Origin: VXYL01 sp963666465
GTDB lineage: Bacteria; Pseudomonadota; Gammaproteobacteria; Pseudomonadales; Azotimanducaceae
Assembly (NCBI GenBank): GCA_963666465.1
Contig: OY762824.1
Coordinates: 2,728,001 to 2,792,000 of the forward strand
DNA: 64,000 nt
Direction of reading: 5' to 3'
Shown here one piece after another: positions 1 to 9,038 of this stretch. The first letter of the stretch is position 1. Each line of letters begins with the position of its first letter. Position numbers and translations under genes: made by a program. Below the pieces are notes generated by a model. That model made no database searches. It had not been told where the DNA came from and saw only the letters and a list, made by a program, of their open reading frames with translations.

Positions 1-287
1 GTGAATCCGACCTCCTGCAAAGGCAGGCCGAGGCTCTCCGCCTCTTCCAGAAAGCACCGAACTTCGCTGGCGCGCAGATAGACCAGTCGGTCATTGCGGG
101 GTGTCGACTCGATGTAGCAGTTGCTGCAGCCGAGGTTGCACAGCGTGCCGGTGTTGAACCAAAGCGTTCGTAACCGGTCGAGGGCCACCTGCGCCCGACG
201 TTCGCCGTCCGCTGTGCGATGCGGATCGCAGAACCTGGCCAGCGGAGCATCGGCGCTCGCCAAGGTGCTGGCGATAACTTCGATCAT
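1..287 (-). CDS. Radical SAM protein, N-terminal part (runs off the left edge)
   Basis: The first 95 codons are visible. Around residue 55 there is a CxxxCxxC motif (C-NLG-C-SN-C) followed by YIESTPRNDRLVYL, the iron-sulfur and SAM binding signature of radical SAM enzymes in the cofactor-activating-enzyme style. The ATG at 285-287 follows a strong ribosome site, AAGGAGG, about eight bases upstream, which fixes the start. The substrate cannot be told, because the remainder of the barrel lies outside the window. The family call rests on the cysteine motif and its context. Confidence 0.8.
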   Translation of the reverse strand, partial: MIEVIASTLASADAPLARFCDPHRTADGERRAQVALDRLRTLWFNTGTLCNLGCSNCYIESTPRNDRLVYLRASEVRCFLEEAESLGLPLQEVGF

Positions 288-680
288 GTAGATTACCTCC
301 TTCGGGCAACTTGGACTGAGCGGCGGTCGGGAGCGGAAGCTCTGGTCGAATGAGTATAGGCACCACGTCGGCCCCTCGCACGCCAGCTGCATTCTGGCAC
401 CGCTGACAGAACGCGCAATGTTCTCGATTCGCGTCGCGCCAGCGGTGCTGCTTGAGCGGCAGCCCAGGAGCTGTCGGGCGCGGGTCGAGAGGCGGACGGC
501 GTCTTCGGGCGGGTAGGCGAGGTACTGGTTCTCCTCCTGTGCGAGCCAGTCGACCACCAGCGACTAGAATATGCCCTTGCGCCTGGCGTCGCCGCTGCAA
601 GGCGCGCCGAGCCCGTGTAGCGTTCGGCAATCAGAACAGCACCGAACCAGTCGGCGGGACGTCACGAAGGCGAGACGAGA

Positions 681-1214
681 ATGGGCATGAGAGGGTACTT
701 CGAGTTCGCGGGTCGTACCGGCCCGCTTGTGGTGACTTTCGGCGCCACTGTCGCGTTTCTCTTCCTGGTGTTCCCGAACCTGCCGATCAACGGAGAGATG
801 CTCGACCTGAAGCCGGGATACTCGTTCGACGAGGCAATGGCGTCTATGGAGGGGTATGGGCCGGACGGGAGGAGTACCTACGCGTGGTCGAGCATGCTGC
901 TCGACACGCTCTTCCCGCTGACCTACGTCACGCTCTTCGCGGGACTGATCTACCGCTTCCGGTTGACCGAGGGAACCTGGTGGCTGGCGTTCATTCCAGT
1001 GGCCGCGGGGGTCTGGGATCTCCTCGAGAACGTTCAGATCACCGCGATGCTGGTCGGCTATCCGGACGTTGGTCCAACGCAGGTGGCGTGGGCGTCGGCC
1101 TTCACGACCGTGAAGGGGTACATCGGTCCCGTCTATCAGATACTGGGCATAGGCCTGCTTCTGGTGGCTCTCGTCCGCGGCGCCCTTTCCAGGTTCCGTA
1201 GCGACGGCAAATAG
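681..1214 (+). CDS. Small integral membrane protein, unknown function
   Basis: 177 residues with about four hydrophobic segments, near residues 12-30, 72-92, 98-116 and 145-165, joined by short polar loops. The second loop carries a soluble stretch with GYSFDEAMASMEGYG. I do not recognise a functional family; it resembles uncharacterised multi-pass membrane proteins. The start is an ATG with a second ATG two codons downstream, and the upstream ribosome site is weak. It sits alone between the radical SAM gene on the other strand and a decayed DUF3604 gene. Coding is supported by composition and a clean helix pattern. Confidence 0.7.
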   Translation: MGMRGYFEFAGRTGPLVVTFGATVAFLFLVFPNLPINGEMLDLKPGYSFDEAMASMEGYGPDGRSTYAWSSMLLDTLFPLTYVTLFAGLIYRFRLTEGTWWLAFIPVAAGVWDLLENVQITAMLVGYPDVGPTQVAWASAFTTVKGYIGPVYQILGIGLLLVALVRGALSRFRSDGK

Positions 1215-1424
1215 CATGACGAGCCGCCGGCGCGGGCGGCTCGTCAGCGTGCCGCCAGCCCGGAGCGCCCCGGTTCCGCATGCCCCGCGCCGGCGCCCGG
1301 ACCAGACGGGTCGATGCACAGGCTGGCAACCCGGTCTGGCCCGGTGCGGGGTCGCGATGCGCGGTGCCGACCGGGCGGCCGAAATCGCATGCGACTTCGT
1401 GCCACGACAGACTCAGGATTCGCC

Positions 1425-2080
1425 TGCGCGCGTCGGCCGATACCAGATGGGCGAAGTGTAGGCGCGTTCCTGCACGGATGCCGGCACGGACTCGGGGCGG
1501 GAGCGCCGAAACGCGAGGCGTCGTAGGTGGTCCATCGCGGCGTGGGGATCGCGAGGACGCGCACGTAGTGGGCTGCCGGTGGCGCGGATCGAAATCCGGG
1601 TCGCGCCAAACCGCCGTGAGGCTGGCCGCTCCGATGGTGTTGTCGTAGGACGCCGCATCGACGTCGACGGTGTTCCCAACTGGCGTCCGGTAGCGTCCGT
1701 CGGGGTCGATGGTGCGCCCGTCCGAAACCGCCACGTCGTGGATGCGCTCCACGATTCGCCCCGGTCGGGATCTCCCCCAGTTTGACGACCTGGATGCGGT
1801 CAGGATTCGGATCGAAGGGGCGCGTGAGGCGGCAACGAGGAACGTGGGCGCGGCATCCGCCGACGCCGGGGGGGGGCAATGTCGCCGCCCATTGGGCACG
1901 CCCTTCGCGTAGCCGACGGCCGCCAAGTCCGGCGACCTAGCGTCGTCCGGGACGAAGTCGAAGCCGCCGAAGAAGCGCACCATCATGCGCGGGCCGGTGG
2001 TCGCGTAAACCTCGATCCGCACGAGGGCGTCGAACAGTTCCGTGCGGGCGTTGGCGCGGGCTCGGCGACAACGCTTGCCA
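1425..2080 (-). pseudogene. DUF3604 family protein, C-terminal relic
   Basis: Read on the minus strand, three frames in turn encode consecutive pieces of a DUF3604 C-terminus. They are ARTELFDALVRIEVYATTGP with RFFGGFDF (about 2000-2070), a middle piece with DPDGRYRTPVGNTVDVDAASY, then IPTPRWTTYDASRFG and VQERAYTSPIWYRP at 1430-1530. At least two frameshifts separate them, one of them near the GGGGGG run at 1869-1876. The N-terminal metal-binding half is absent. Fragments in the right order and spacing argue for one decayed gene. The function of DUF3604 proteins is not established. Confidence 0.7.
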
Positions 2081-2370
2081 AGGGATGCTCGGGTAGCTGG
2101 TCGATGGAGTCGATGACGTCCTGGGCGTTGTTGTACGGGCAGGTGATGAATCCATTAGCGAAATGGAGCGTGTGGTCGAGGCCGGCGCAGTCTGGTCCCG
2201 GGGTGGTGGCCCGGGCTTGGGGATCCGGGTGGGCGGAAGCCAAGGGATGCCAATGGGGGTAGCGATCGATCACTGGGCCGCATGCATCAATGGCGTCGTG
2301 GAATGCACGGTCGCTGCGGCTCCTCTCGGCGGACTCCGAACCGGAGTTATCCGATATTCCATATCTGATA

Positions 2371-2398
2371 TTGACTATTGGGCATTGGGCATTAGAAT
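2371..2398 (+). promoter_or_regulatory. Probable sigma-70 promoter
   Basis: TTGACT (2371-2376), a 16-base spacer, then TAGAAT (2393-2398), in a locally AT-rich stretch within GC-rich DNA. It lies 29 bases before the ATG at 2428. The spacer contains a direct repeat of GGGCATT. It would drive the hypothetical gene, the HTH relic and possibly HigBA. Confidence 0.55.
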
Positions 2399-2427
2399 CT
2401 ATGAGCATCATGGATTGGAGACCCGCA

Positions 2428-3045
2428 ATGGCTGTGAGCGTGAGGCGCGTGCGGAAAATCGAGGTGAGTGAGGAGACCTACGATCGCCTTCAACAGAGGG
2501 CGGTGCCGTTCGAGGACACGCCCGAGTCGGTGATTGTCAGACTGCTCGACGAGAGAGACGGGGGACGCGTGGGAATCGAAGTGAACTGCCGACATGAGGT
2601 GGGCGCGGCGGACCAGGATGGCGCGCAGACCTTCGGCCCGGGGGGAGAAGTCGACGTTGATGTGGCCGATCCGTTTAGTCCACCGAGCCTGAAGCACACG
2701 AAGGTGCTCTGTGCGGAGGTGGACGGGCGGCAGGTGGTCAAGGCGAACTGGACGACGGTTCGGCAGGCTGTCGTGGCCATCGCCCTCGATAGGGACGGCT
2801 ACGACCTCCGACGACTGCTTGGGGTGTGCCCGATAAACGCGGTCGGCACGCCAAAGAACGACGAGGGCTACACCTATTATCAGGACTTGGGGTTGTCGAT
2901 CCAGGGGCAGAACGCCAACAACGCATGGCTGGCGACGGCGGCGGTGGCTCGAGCGATTAACGTGCGCGTGAAGGTCTGGTTCCAATGGCGGACGAAAGAC
3001 GACGCCGAGTATCCGGGCAAGTGGGGCCTGTTGACCATTGATTAG
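2428..3045 (+). CDS. Hypothetical protein with ribbon-helix-helix-like N-terminus
   Basis: About 205 residues from the ATG at 2428, chosen because it follows a good promoter and starts the conserved-looking part. The first 40 residues (IEVSEETYDRLQQRAVPFED, then TPESVIVRLLDE) resemble a CopG/SeqA-type ribbon-helix-helix DNA-binding segment. The rest (HTKVLCAEVDGR, YYQDLGLSIQGQNANNAW) forms a separate domain I cannot name. The gene overlaps the next reading frame and lies in an accessory block before HigBA and a type I restriction system. A regulator or restriction-linked role is inference only. Confidence 0.65.
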   Translation: MAVSVRRVRKIEVSEETYDRLQQRAVPFEDTPESVIVRLLDERDGGRVGIEVNCRHEVGAADQDGAQTFGPGGEVDVDVADPFSPPSLKHTKVLCAEVDGRQVVKANWTTVRQAVVAIALDRDGYDLRRLLGVCPINAVGTPKNDEGYTYYQDLGLSIQGQNANNAWLATAAVARAINVRVKVWFQWRTKDDAEYPGKWGLLTID

Positions 3046-3412
3046 AGGTCAGGGGGCGCCGGCAGCCCGGGCCGTGCTGCAGATCGCCAAGCACTGGTGG
3101 GAACGGGACTCGCGCCCGTATCCGAGCGTGGAAACGGTTGCGGAGGCGATTGGCGTCAGACCTTGAACGGTGCAGCGGTACATCTCGAAGATGGTCGACG
3201 AGGGCTTGCTGGAGCGGGTGCCGAGGTTTCACCCGAAGGGCGGACAGAAGAGCAACGAGTACGGGTTCGACGGGCTGATCAAGCGGTGCCGGCCGTTCGC
3301 CGAGGAAATCGTCGCTGAACGCAAGAAAGCCCAGCTTGCGAGAAAAGGCGCGTGTCCGGAGCAAGTCTCCGCTACATGTAGTGAGGAACTGACGGTGGCG
3401 ACCTGTCGATGA
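3038..3412 (+). pseudogene. Helix-turn-helix protein with an in-frame stop
   Basis: One frame from TTG 3038 reads an HTH protein: IAKHWWERDSRPYPSVETVA, EAIGVRP, stop, TVQRYISKMVDEGLLERVPR, then a basic C-terminus ending at 3412. The TGA at 3164-3166 falls exactly where an arginine (CGA) of the recognition helix is expected, so one transition would restore it. The layout fits winged-helix replication or plasmid regulators. The 3' end overlaps the next ATG as ATGA. A shorter product could start at GTG 3170, but it would lack the first helices. Confidence 0.65.
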
Positions 3413-3675
3413 AGTTCCGACACAAGGGCCTGCGCAGGTTCTACGAACGCGGGGAGGAGGAAGCGATTTCGCAGAATCACCTGCCTCGGGTACGGCTGCT
3501 GCTCACGGCGCTGGAGCATGGGAACAGGCCGAGTGATCTGGGGCAGCCTGGCTTCCGGCTGCATCCGCTCAAGGGATCGGACGAATGGAGCGTACGCGTG
3601 TCCGGAAACTGGCGGGTGACGTTCAGATACGTCGATGGAGAGGCGGTCGACGTCGATCTGGTGGACTATCATTAG
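3409..3675 (+). CDS. higB: HigB/RelE-type toxin
   Basis: 88 residues, the usual HigB length. It has the motif set of the type II mRNA-interferase toxins: KFRHKGLRRFYE at the start, RLHPLKG near residue 47, then WSVRVSGNWRVTFRY and a C-terminal VDLVDYH. HigB cleaves mRNA on the ribosome and is neutralised by the HTH protein encoded just downstream. The ATG overlaps the stop of the HTH relic. A very similar toxin is encoded at 30,555, so two pairs of one family are present. Confidence 0.92.
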   Translation: MKFRHKGLRRFYERGEEEAISQNHLPRVRLLLTALEHGNRPSDLGQPGFRLHPLKGSDEWSVRVSGNWRVTFRYVDGEAVDVDLVDYH

Positions 3676-3711
3676 GGACAAGCAAGCGTCACGGACATCG
3701 CAGACGTGCCG

Positions 3712-3960
3712 ATGCACGATCCGGCGCACCCCGGAGAGATCATTCGCGAGAGCATGAAAGCGGTCGGCTGGTCCGTGGCCGAGTGCGCGAGTCAGCTAGG
3801 GATTTCACGAGGGACGATGTCCCGGCTGCTGAACGGCCGTGGTTCGGTTTCGCCGCGGGTTGCGCTCGCGCTGGAGGGGATTGGTTGGTCCAACGCCGAG
3901 TTCTGGCTGCGCGTGCAGGCGGGGTACGATCTGGCGCAGGAGCGCAAGACGGCTGCCTGA
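3712..3960 (+). CDS. higA: HigA-type antitoxin
   Basis: 82 residues starting MHDPAHPGEIIRESM, the standard HigA opening. An HTH follows (VAECASQLGISRGTMSRLLN), then ALALEGIGWSNAEFWLRVQ and a tail that wraps the toxin. ATG 3712 is preferred over GTG 3706 because the family begins here. HigA binds HigB and represses the operon through the HTH. Toxin-first order is typical of higBA. It sits 36 bases after higB. Confidence 0.92.
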   Translation: MHDPAHPGEIIRESMKAVGWSVAECASQLGISRGTMSRLLNGRGSVSPRVALALEGIGWSNAEFWLRVQAGYDLAQERKTAA

Positions 3961-4530
3961 TCCCGAACCATCCATGGATCCCGGGCAAGGGGCCTCGCTC
4001 TCGAATCGAGCTGTTCAACGAGTACGCCATCGAGGTGCGCGCGGAGGCGACACGGTCGGTGTCGGGCTGGACCATCAGGCTCGGTGAGGCGACTCTGAAG
4101 CTTGGAGTTGCGGGTGAGGCATCGCCGAAGCCATGGGTGTGGGAGGCGCCCGCATTCGACGCGGTGGCGCGCGCACAAGTGTCGGTCAACATCCCCGTGC
4201 GACAGAATTACGGAGGTCGAAGCCACTCGCTGTGGTATTGCGACGCGCGGGAGGAGGACAGGTTTCAGTGGTTCGAGGCCGCCTTCATGGTGACGCCCGG
4301 CATTCATGGTGACGCCCGGCATTCCGCGACGCACGATCGTCGACCGTTGCGCTGGATCCGGGCGAGGAAGCTGCGCAGCGCTTTGGCGGGACTTGCCAGC
4401 TATCAGGTGGCGTAGCCGTTCGAACCGGTGCATGCGAATACGGTCGACGAGTTCATCGATCGTTGGGCGCGACAGACCCTGAACGTGATGGCGGGCCCAG
4501 CGATTCGGCAGATGGCAAGACGTCAAGAGG
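3961..4530 (+). other. Possible gene fragment and short tandem duplication; no intact gene
   Basis: After higA, the frame over about 3990-4290 reads like protein (SRIELFNEYAIEVRAEATRS, then SPKPWVWEAPAFDAVARAQ and SHSLWYCDAREEDRFQWFEA). It has no convincing start and I cannot name a family. At 4284-4321 a 19-base unit, TTCATGGTGACGCCCGGCA, occurs twice in tandem. From 4322 to 4530 I see no gene. This is probably a truncated accessory gene. Confidence 0.3.
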
Positions 4531-4531
4531 C

Positions 4532-4560
4532 TTGATTGCATCGCAATCGCCGTGTAGATT
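4532..4560 (+). promoter_or_regulatory. FitAB promoter with embedded operator palindrome
   Basis: TTGATT (4532-4537), a 17-base spacer, then TAGATT (4555-4560) forms a sigma-70-like promoter 31 bases before the fitA GTG. Between the boxes lies the inverted repeat GATTGC-ATC-GCAATC (4534-4548). This is where a ribbon-helix-helix antitoxin would bind to block polymerase, so autoregulation is the likely mode. Confidence 0.55.
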
Positions 4561-4590
4561 GGCGGTTTGGCAGCGTGTGGGGCAGAAGCC

Positions 4591-4833
4591 GTGGCGAGCA
4601 TCACGATTCGTAATCTGGACAACGACGTGAAGACCCGGCTGCGCGTGCGCGCGGCGGACAACGGTCGCTCGATGGAAGAGGAGGCGCGGCTGATCCTGCG
4701 CGATGCCGTTGGACGGAAACCGGGACCCCGCAATCTGGCTGCCGCGATACGCGCCCGGATCGAACCGCTTGGCGGCGTGGACCTCGAGCTGCCGCCGCGG
4801 ATGCCGGTGCGCGAGCCGCCGTCGTTCGACTGA
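4591..4833 (+). CDS. fitA: FitA-type ribbon-helix-helix antitoxin
   Basis: 80 residues from GTG 4591. The opening (ASITIRNLDNDVKTRLRVRA) is the Arc/FitA ribbon-helix-helix that binds operator DNA as a dimer. It is followed by NGRSMEEEARLILRDAV and a C-terminal tail that would enter the toxin active site. An upstream TTG (4567) is possible but extends past the family start. It ends eight bases before fitB. A palindrome in its promoter supports self-repression. Confidence 0.88.
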   Translation: MASITIRNLDNDVKTRLRVRAADNGRSMEEEARLILRDAVGRKPGPRNLAAAIRARIEPLGGVDLELPPRMPVREPPSFD

Positions 4834-4841
4834 AGCCTGCG

Positions 4842-5267
4842 ATGGCCGTCCTGTTGGACACGAACGTGGTGTCCGAACTGCTGCGCCCGTCGCCGAACCC
4901 GGCGGTGGAAGGCTGGGTTGCGGATCGGGTGGCGGCGGAGCTGCATTTCTCGGCGGTTGGCGAGGCGGAGTTGCGCTACGGCGTTGCGGTTCTGCCGGCG
5001 GGCCGACGCAGGGATGCGCTTGCGGAGGCGATCGAGGCGATCCTGAGGGAGGACTTTGAGAACCGCGTGCTGCCTTTCGACCGGCGTGCCGCGCGCCAAT
5101 ACGCGGACATCGCCGCTACGCGACGTGCGTCCGGTCGACCCGTCGCGCCGGCCGACTGCCAGATCGCAGCCATCGCGCGGTCCCGCGGCATGGCGGTTGC
5201 AACGCGCAACACCCGCGACTTCGTCGGCATGGGACTGGACCTGTTCGATCCGTGGGTCGCCGAGTGA
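4842..5267 (+). CDS. fitB: FitB/VapC-type PIN-domain toxin
   Basis: 141 residues with the PIN ribonuclease fold: LLDTNVVSELLR carries the first aspartate, AVGEAELRYGV a conserved acidic residue, and PADCQIAAIARSRG with ATRNTRDF the remaining metal ligands. PIN toxins cut RNA with Mg2+ or Mn2+ and are held inactive by FitA. The TGA (5265-5267) overlaps the GTG of hsdR (5264), so toxin and restriction subunit are likely translated in a coupled way. Confidence 0.93.
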   Translation: MAVLLDTNVVSELLRPSPNPAVEGWVADRVAAELHFSAVGEAELRYGVAVLPAGRRRDALAEAIEAILREDFENRVLPFDRRAARQYADIAATRRASGRPVAPADCQIAAIARSRGMAVATRNTRDFVGMGLDLFDPWVAE

Positions 5268-7396
5268 GGGGCACGACCGAGGCTTTTGCGCGCGTGAAGA
5301 TCGACGCGCTGCTGAAGGACGCGAGGTGGGACCTGACCGACGGATCGAGCGTGATGTTCGAGTACGCGCTGGCGGACGGGACGCAGGCTGACTACGCACT
5401 CTGCGACCGTCAGGGGCGCCCCATGGCGGCGCTGGAAGCGAAACGGGCGAGTACGGATCCGATTTCCGCACAGGACCAGGGGCGCCACTACGCGGAACAG
5501 CTCGGCGTGCCCTTCGTGTTCCTCTCCAACGGGGAGGAGGCGTGGTTTCTCGACCGGGAGACCGACGCTCACGCACGCCAGATAGCAGGCTTCTATTCGC
5601 AGGACGACCTGGAGCGTCGGATCGCCGCACGGCGGGTTCGCCGCGACCTTTCGGCTGTGGAGACGGATCGGCGGATCGTGGACCGCGACTACCAGATCGA
5701 GTGCATCGAGGCGCTGTGCAGCGAGATCTCCAGCGGACGCCGCAACCTGCTGGTCGAGATGGCGACAGGGACAGGCAAGACACGGACAGCGGCGGCGTTC
5801 GTCAAACGGCTCTTCGAAGCCGGAGCAGTGACGCGCGTGCTGTTTCTGGTGGATCGGATCGCCCTGGCGGGACAAGCCGAGGACGCGTTCACCGACCACC
5901 TGCGCAACTATCCCTGCCATGTGCTGCGACCAGGGCGCGGGTTCGACCGGGCGAAGCGGGTCACTGTCGCGACGCTTCAGACCATGATCGCGGAGTACCG
6001 GGATCTGTCGCCCGGGTACTTCGATCTGGTGATCACCGACGAGTGCCACCGCTCGATCTACGGCAAGTGGAGCGGGGTTCTGCGGCACTTCGACGGCATC
6101 CAGCTCGGCCTGACCGCGACCCCGTGCATGGTCGACGCGGCCGACCTGCCCGACCCCGAGGACGGACGCTTCGTGCGCGACACGCTGCGCTTCTTCGGCC
6201 TCGACGCGCCGACGTTCCGCTACACGTTGCGTGAGGCCATCGATGCCGGGCACCTCGTGCCCTACCGCATCTACAAGGCAATGACGGTGAAGACCGCCTC
6301 GGACGGCGGCTTCGAGGTCGGGCGGGACGAACTCGACTGGAGCGCCATGGACCACGCGACGAAGGCCGAGTTCGAGGATCTGTTCGAGCAGTCGGGCCGG
6401 ATCACCGTAGATCCCCGTGCGCTGGAACGGAAGTTCACCATCCCGGAGCGCAACCGGGCCATGGTGCGCGAGTTCCGGGACTGCTTCGAGAAGGGCTTCA
6501 TGGGGAAGGACGGCGTGCGTCGCACGCCGACATGGGGGAAAACCATCGTGTTCGCCGTGACGAAGCGTCACGCGGAGACGCTGGCGGCGATGTTCGACGA
6601 ACACTTCGCGGACCTCAAGCCCGATCCGACGACCCGCTTCGCGGACTTCGTCGTGAGCGACCTCGGCGGCGGGCCGGCACCCGACGCCGGAGCGATCATC
6701 AAGCGATTCAAGGACGAACAGTTCCCGCAGGTCCTCGTCAGCGTGAACATGCTCGACACGGGATTCGACTGCCCGGAAGTCGTGAATCTGGTGCTGGCGC
6801 GGTTCACGCGAAGCGCGATCCTGTACCGGCAGATGCGCGGCCGCGGCACCCGCAAGGCGGAACACATCGGCAAGATGGACTTCACCATGTTCGACTTCGT
6901 GGGAGTGGCGGATTTCCACGGAGACGACGAGGAGGACATCGCCGGAGGCGTCATGGACGCAAGAGGCGATTACAAGCTGGAACGCGATTCCCGCGTTCTC
7001 CTGACGCTCGACGTGAACGATCACATCGATCCCGCGACCCGCGAGTGGCTGACGCTGGACGAAGACGGCCGGATCGTGCGGGCGCCGGAGCACGAGGCGC
7101 GGGCCGCGGAGATCGGGCTGCGTGTGGAGGAGTGGCGCGGAACGCAGGAACTCAACGCGGAGCAGTCGCGCTGGGCGGGCCTGATCGGAAGGCGGATCAT
7201 GGCCGATGCGATGCACCCGGAGCCGTTCGGGGACTACGACCTTGACGAGCATCCCTTCGACGCGCTCGGTGGCTATGACCAGGCGCGTCGCGTCTTCGGC
7301 GGCGCCGAGGCGCTCGGGGAGCTGATCGCCGGGTTCAACGCGCGGGTCCTCGGCGCAGGGAGCGCGACGGGCCCTGCGGCCGGCGGGCCCGGTTGA
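5264..7396 (+). CDS. hsdR: Type I restriction enzyme, R subunit (HsdR)
   Basis: About 710 residues. The N-terminal nuclease domain carries the PD-(D/E)XK-like ADYALCD plus ALEAKR near residues 43-68. A superfamily 2 motor follows: Walker A MATGTGKT near 165, DECH box near 258, LTATP near 283, and a helicase C domain with VSVNMLDTGFDCPEVVN and YRQMRGRGTR. HsdR translocates and cleaves DNA that lacks the methylation set by HsdM-HsdS. GTG 5264 is chosen because it overlaps the fitB stop. The gene order R-M-S and the short gaps indicate one operon. The sequence appears intact. Confidence 0.95.
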   Translation: MRGTTEAFARVKIDALLKDARWDLTDGSSVMFEYALADGTQADYALCDRQGRPMAALEAKRASTDPISAQDQGRHYAEQLGVPFVFLSNGEEAWFLDRETDAHARQIAGFYSQDDLERRIAARRVRRDLSAVETDRRIVDRDYQIECIEALCSEISSGRRNLLVEMATGTGKTRTAAAFVKRLFEAGAVTRVLFLVDRIALAGQAEDAFTDHLRNYPCHVLRPGRGFDRAKRVTVATLQTMIAEYRDLSPGYFDLVITDECHRSIYGKWSGVLRHFDGIQLGLTATPCMVDAADLPDPEDGRFVRDTLRFFGLDAPTFRYTLREAIDAGHLVPYRIYKAMTVKTASDGGFEVGRDELDWSAMDHATKAEFEDLFEQSGRITVDPRALERKFTIPERNRAMVREFRDCFEKGFMGKDGVRRTPTWGKTIVFAVTKRHAETLAAMFDEHFADLKPDPTTRFADFVVSDLGGGPAPDAGAIIKRFKDEQFPQVLVSVNMLDTGFDCPEVVNLVLARFTRSAILYRQMRGRGTRKAEHIGKMDFTMFDFVGVADFHGDDEEDIAGGVMDARGDYKLERDSRVLLTLDVNDHIDPATREWLTLDEDGRIVRAPEHEARAAEIGLRVEEWRGTQELNAEQSRWAGLIGRRIMADAMHPEPFGDYDLDEHPFDALGGYDQARRVFGGAEALGELIAGFNARVLGAGSATGPAAGGPG

Positions 7397-7412
7397 GGAA
7401 TCGACGGTGCCG

Positions 7413-9038
7413 ATGACGCCTGAACTGCGCCGGGGTGTGGACCGCATCCGCGACTACCTGTTCGGCGGCGGCTATCCCAACCCCGCGCAGAATGCCGAGC
7501 AGCTCAGCTTCCTGATCTACTTCTACATGTACGAGGCGGCGGATGCGGCGCGGGTGCGGGCGGCGCGGCGACCGGGCGCTGCCGCCTACGCGAGCGCGTT
7601 CGAGGGGAACTGGCGGCTGCGCAATCCGCGCAATGCCCCGAAGGACGGCGACGAGACGGTACCGCGCGAACTGATGCGCTGGTCCTCGTGGGCGCACGCG
7701 CTGAACGGCGAGCGGCTGGTGAACTGGGTGCGGGAGGAAGTGTTTCCGTTCCATGCCGAACTGGCGAGGAACGGTGCCACGGATTTCATGGACGGCGCGC
7801 GGCTGGTGATCGACGAGCCGACGGTGCTCACGCAGGTGGTGAGCCAGCTGAACGACCTCCATCTCGCCCGCGTGGACGCGGACACGAAGGGCGACCTGTT
7901 CGAGCATGTGCTGCGCCAGATCCGTCAGGCCGGCGAACTGGGTCAGTTCCGGACGCCGCGCCACGTCATTTCGACGATCGTGCAACTGGTCGATCCCCGT
8001 ATCGGCGAGACGGTGTACGACCCCGCGGCGGGAACAGCGGGTTTCCTGGTCGCCGCCTGGGACCACATCCGGCTGGCGAACTCGTCGCTTGACGGCATCG
8101 AGGAGGTCGAGGCGGAGGGCAAGACGCTTCGGCGCGGGCTCGGCGACGGACTGAGCCGGGCTGCCGTGCGCAGACTGCACGAGGCGACCTTCTACGGTGC
8201 CGACGTGGACCCGCAGATGGTGCGGCTCGCGACGATGAATCTGACCCTGCGCGGGCTCGACCGGGTGCGCGTACTGCGACGAGACGCGCTGACCCGTTCG
8301 CTGGACCGGGCGGCGAAGGCGGAACTCGGCATGCCGCCGCAGGGCTTCGACGCGATTCTCGCCAATCCGCCCTTCTCCGGCAGGCTGGACCGCGACCGGA
8401 TCGTCGAGGACGTGAAGGTCGGGCGCACGGCGCAGACGGAACTGCTGTTCCTGCAGTACATGCTGAACCACCTGAAGGAAGGCGGGCGCTGCGGCGTCGT
8501 CGTGCCCGAAGGCGTGCTGTTCGGCTCCACCGGCGCCCACCGGGAGCTTCGCCGGAAGCTGGTGGAGAACAACACTGTCGAGGCGGTGCTGTCCCTGCCC
8601 GGGGGGGTGTTCAACCCCTATTCGAGCGTGAAGACGTCGGTGCTGATATTCAGGAAGGGCGGCGCGACCGAACGCGTGATGTTTCTCCACGCGGACAACG
8701 ACGGGTTCAAGCTAGACGCGAACCACGACCGGGCGATTGACGAGGACGACCTGCCGGTGCTGGTAGCCGCGTACCGCACCCGGGACGAGCGGGAGACGGA
8801 GTGGCAAGACCGGGATCCCGAGGCAGACTGGACGGAGAAGTGGTGGTTCGCGGAGACGGAGGCAATCCGCGAGGCTGATTTCAACATGAGCGCGGGACGC
8901 CATCGGCCCCAGAGCCGCGCCACCGTCGAGCATCGCGACCCGCTGGAGATTCTGGAGGAACTCAAAGGGATCGAGAGCGAGATCCTGGCGGAGATTGACG
9001 CGCTGGCGACGACCGTGTCGGAGGCGACGCACGAGTGA
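7413..9038 (+). CDS. hsdM: Type I DNA adenine methyltransferase, M subunit (HsdM)
   Basis: About 541 residues. An N-terminal helical HsdM domain (LSFLIYFYMYEAADAARV) precedes the N6-methylase domain. That domain has the SAM-binding motif YDPAAGTAGFL near residue 204 and the catalytic LANPPF near 317. It transfers methyl groups to adenine in the target selected by HsdS and forms the core of the restriction complex. ATG 7413 or GTG 7407 could start it. It follows hsdR by 16 bases, and its TGA overlaps the hsdS GTG. Confidence 0.96.
   Translation: MTPELRRGVDRIRDYLFGGGYPNPAQNAEQLSFLIYFYMYEAADAARVRAARRPGAAAYASAFEGNWRLRNPRNAPKDGDETVPRELMRWSSWAHALNGERLVNWVREEVFPFHAELARNGATDFMDGARLVIDEPTVLTQVVSQLNDLHLARVDADTKGDLFEHVLRQIRQAGELGQFRTPRHVISTIVQLVDPRIGETVYDPAAGTAGFLVAAWDHIRLANSSLDGIEEVEAEGKTLRRGLGDGLSRAAVRRLHEATFYGADVDPQMVRLATMNLTLRGLDRVRVLRRDALTRSLDRAAKAELGMPPQGFDAILANPPFSGRLDRDRIVEDVKVGRTAQTELLFLQYMLNHLKEGGRCGVVVPEGVLFGSTGAHRELRRKLVENNTVEAVLSLPGGVFNPYSSVKTSVLIFRKGGATERVMFLHADNDGFKLDANHDRAIDEDDLPVLVAAYRTRDERETEWQDRDPEADWTEKWWFAETEAIREADFNMSAGRHRPQSRATVEHRDPLEILEELKGIESEILAEIDALATTVSEATHE

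Noticed and set aside
3792..5783. 663-codon minus-strand frame
   Set aside because: It crosses higA, FitAB and hsdR in antisense, is rich in Arg, Pro and Ser, and has no motif. A shadow of real genes.
4976..7447. 823-codon minus-strand frame opposite hsdR
   Set aside because: It mirrors the hsdR coding strand, has no start signal or family match, and high GC DNA commonly leaves the antisense frame open.
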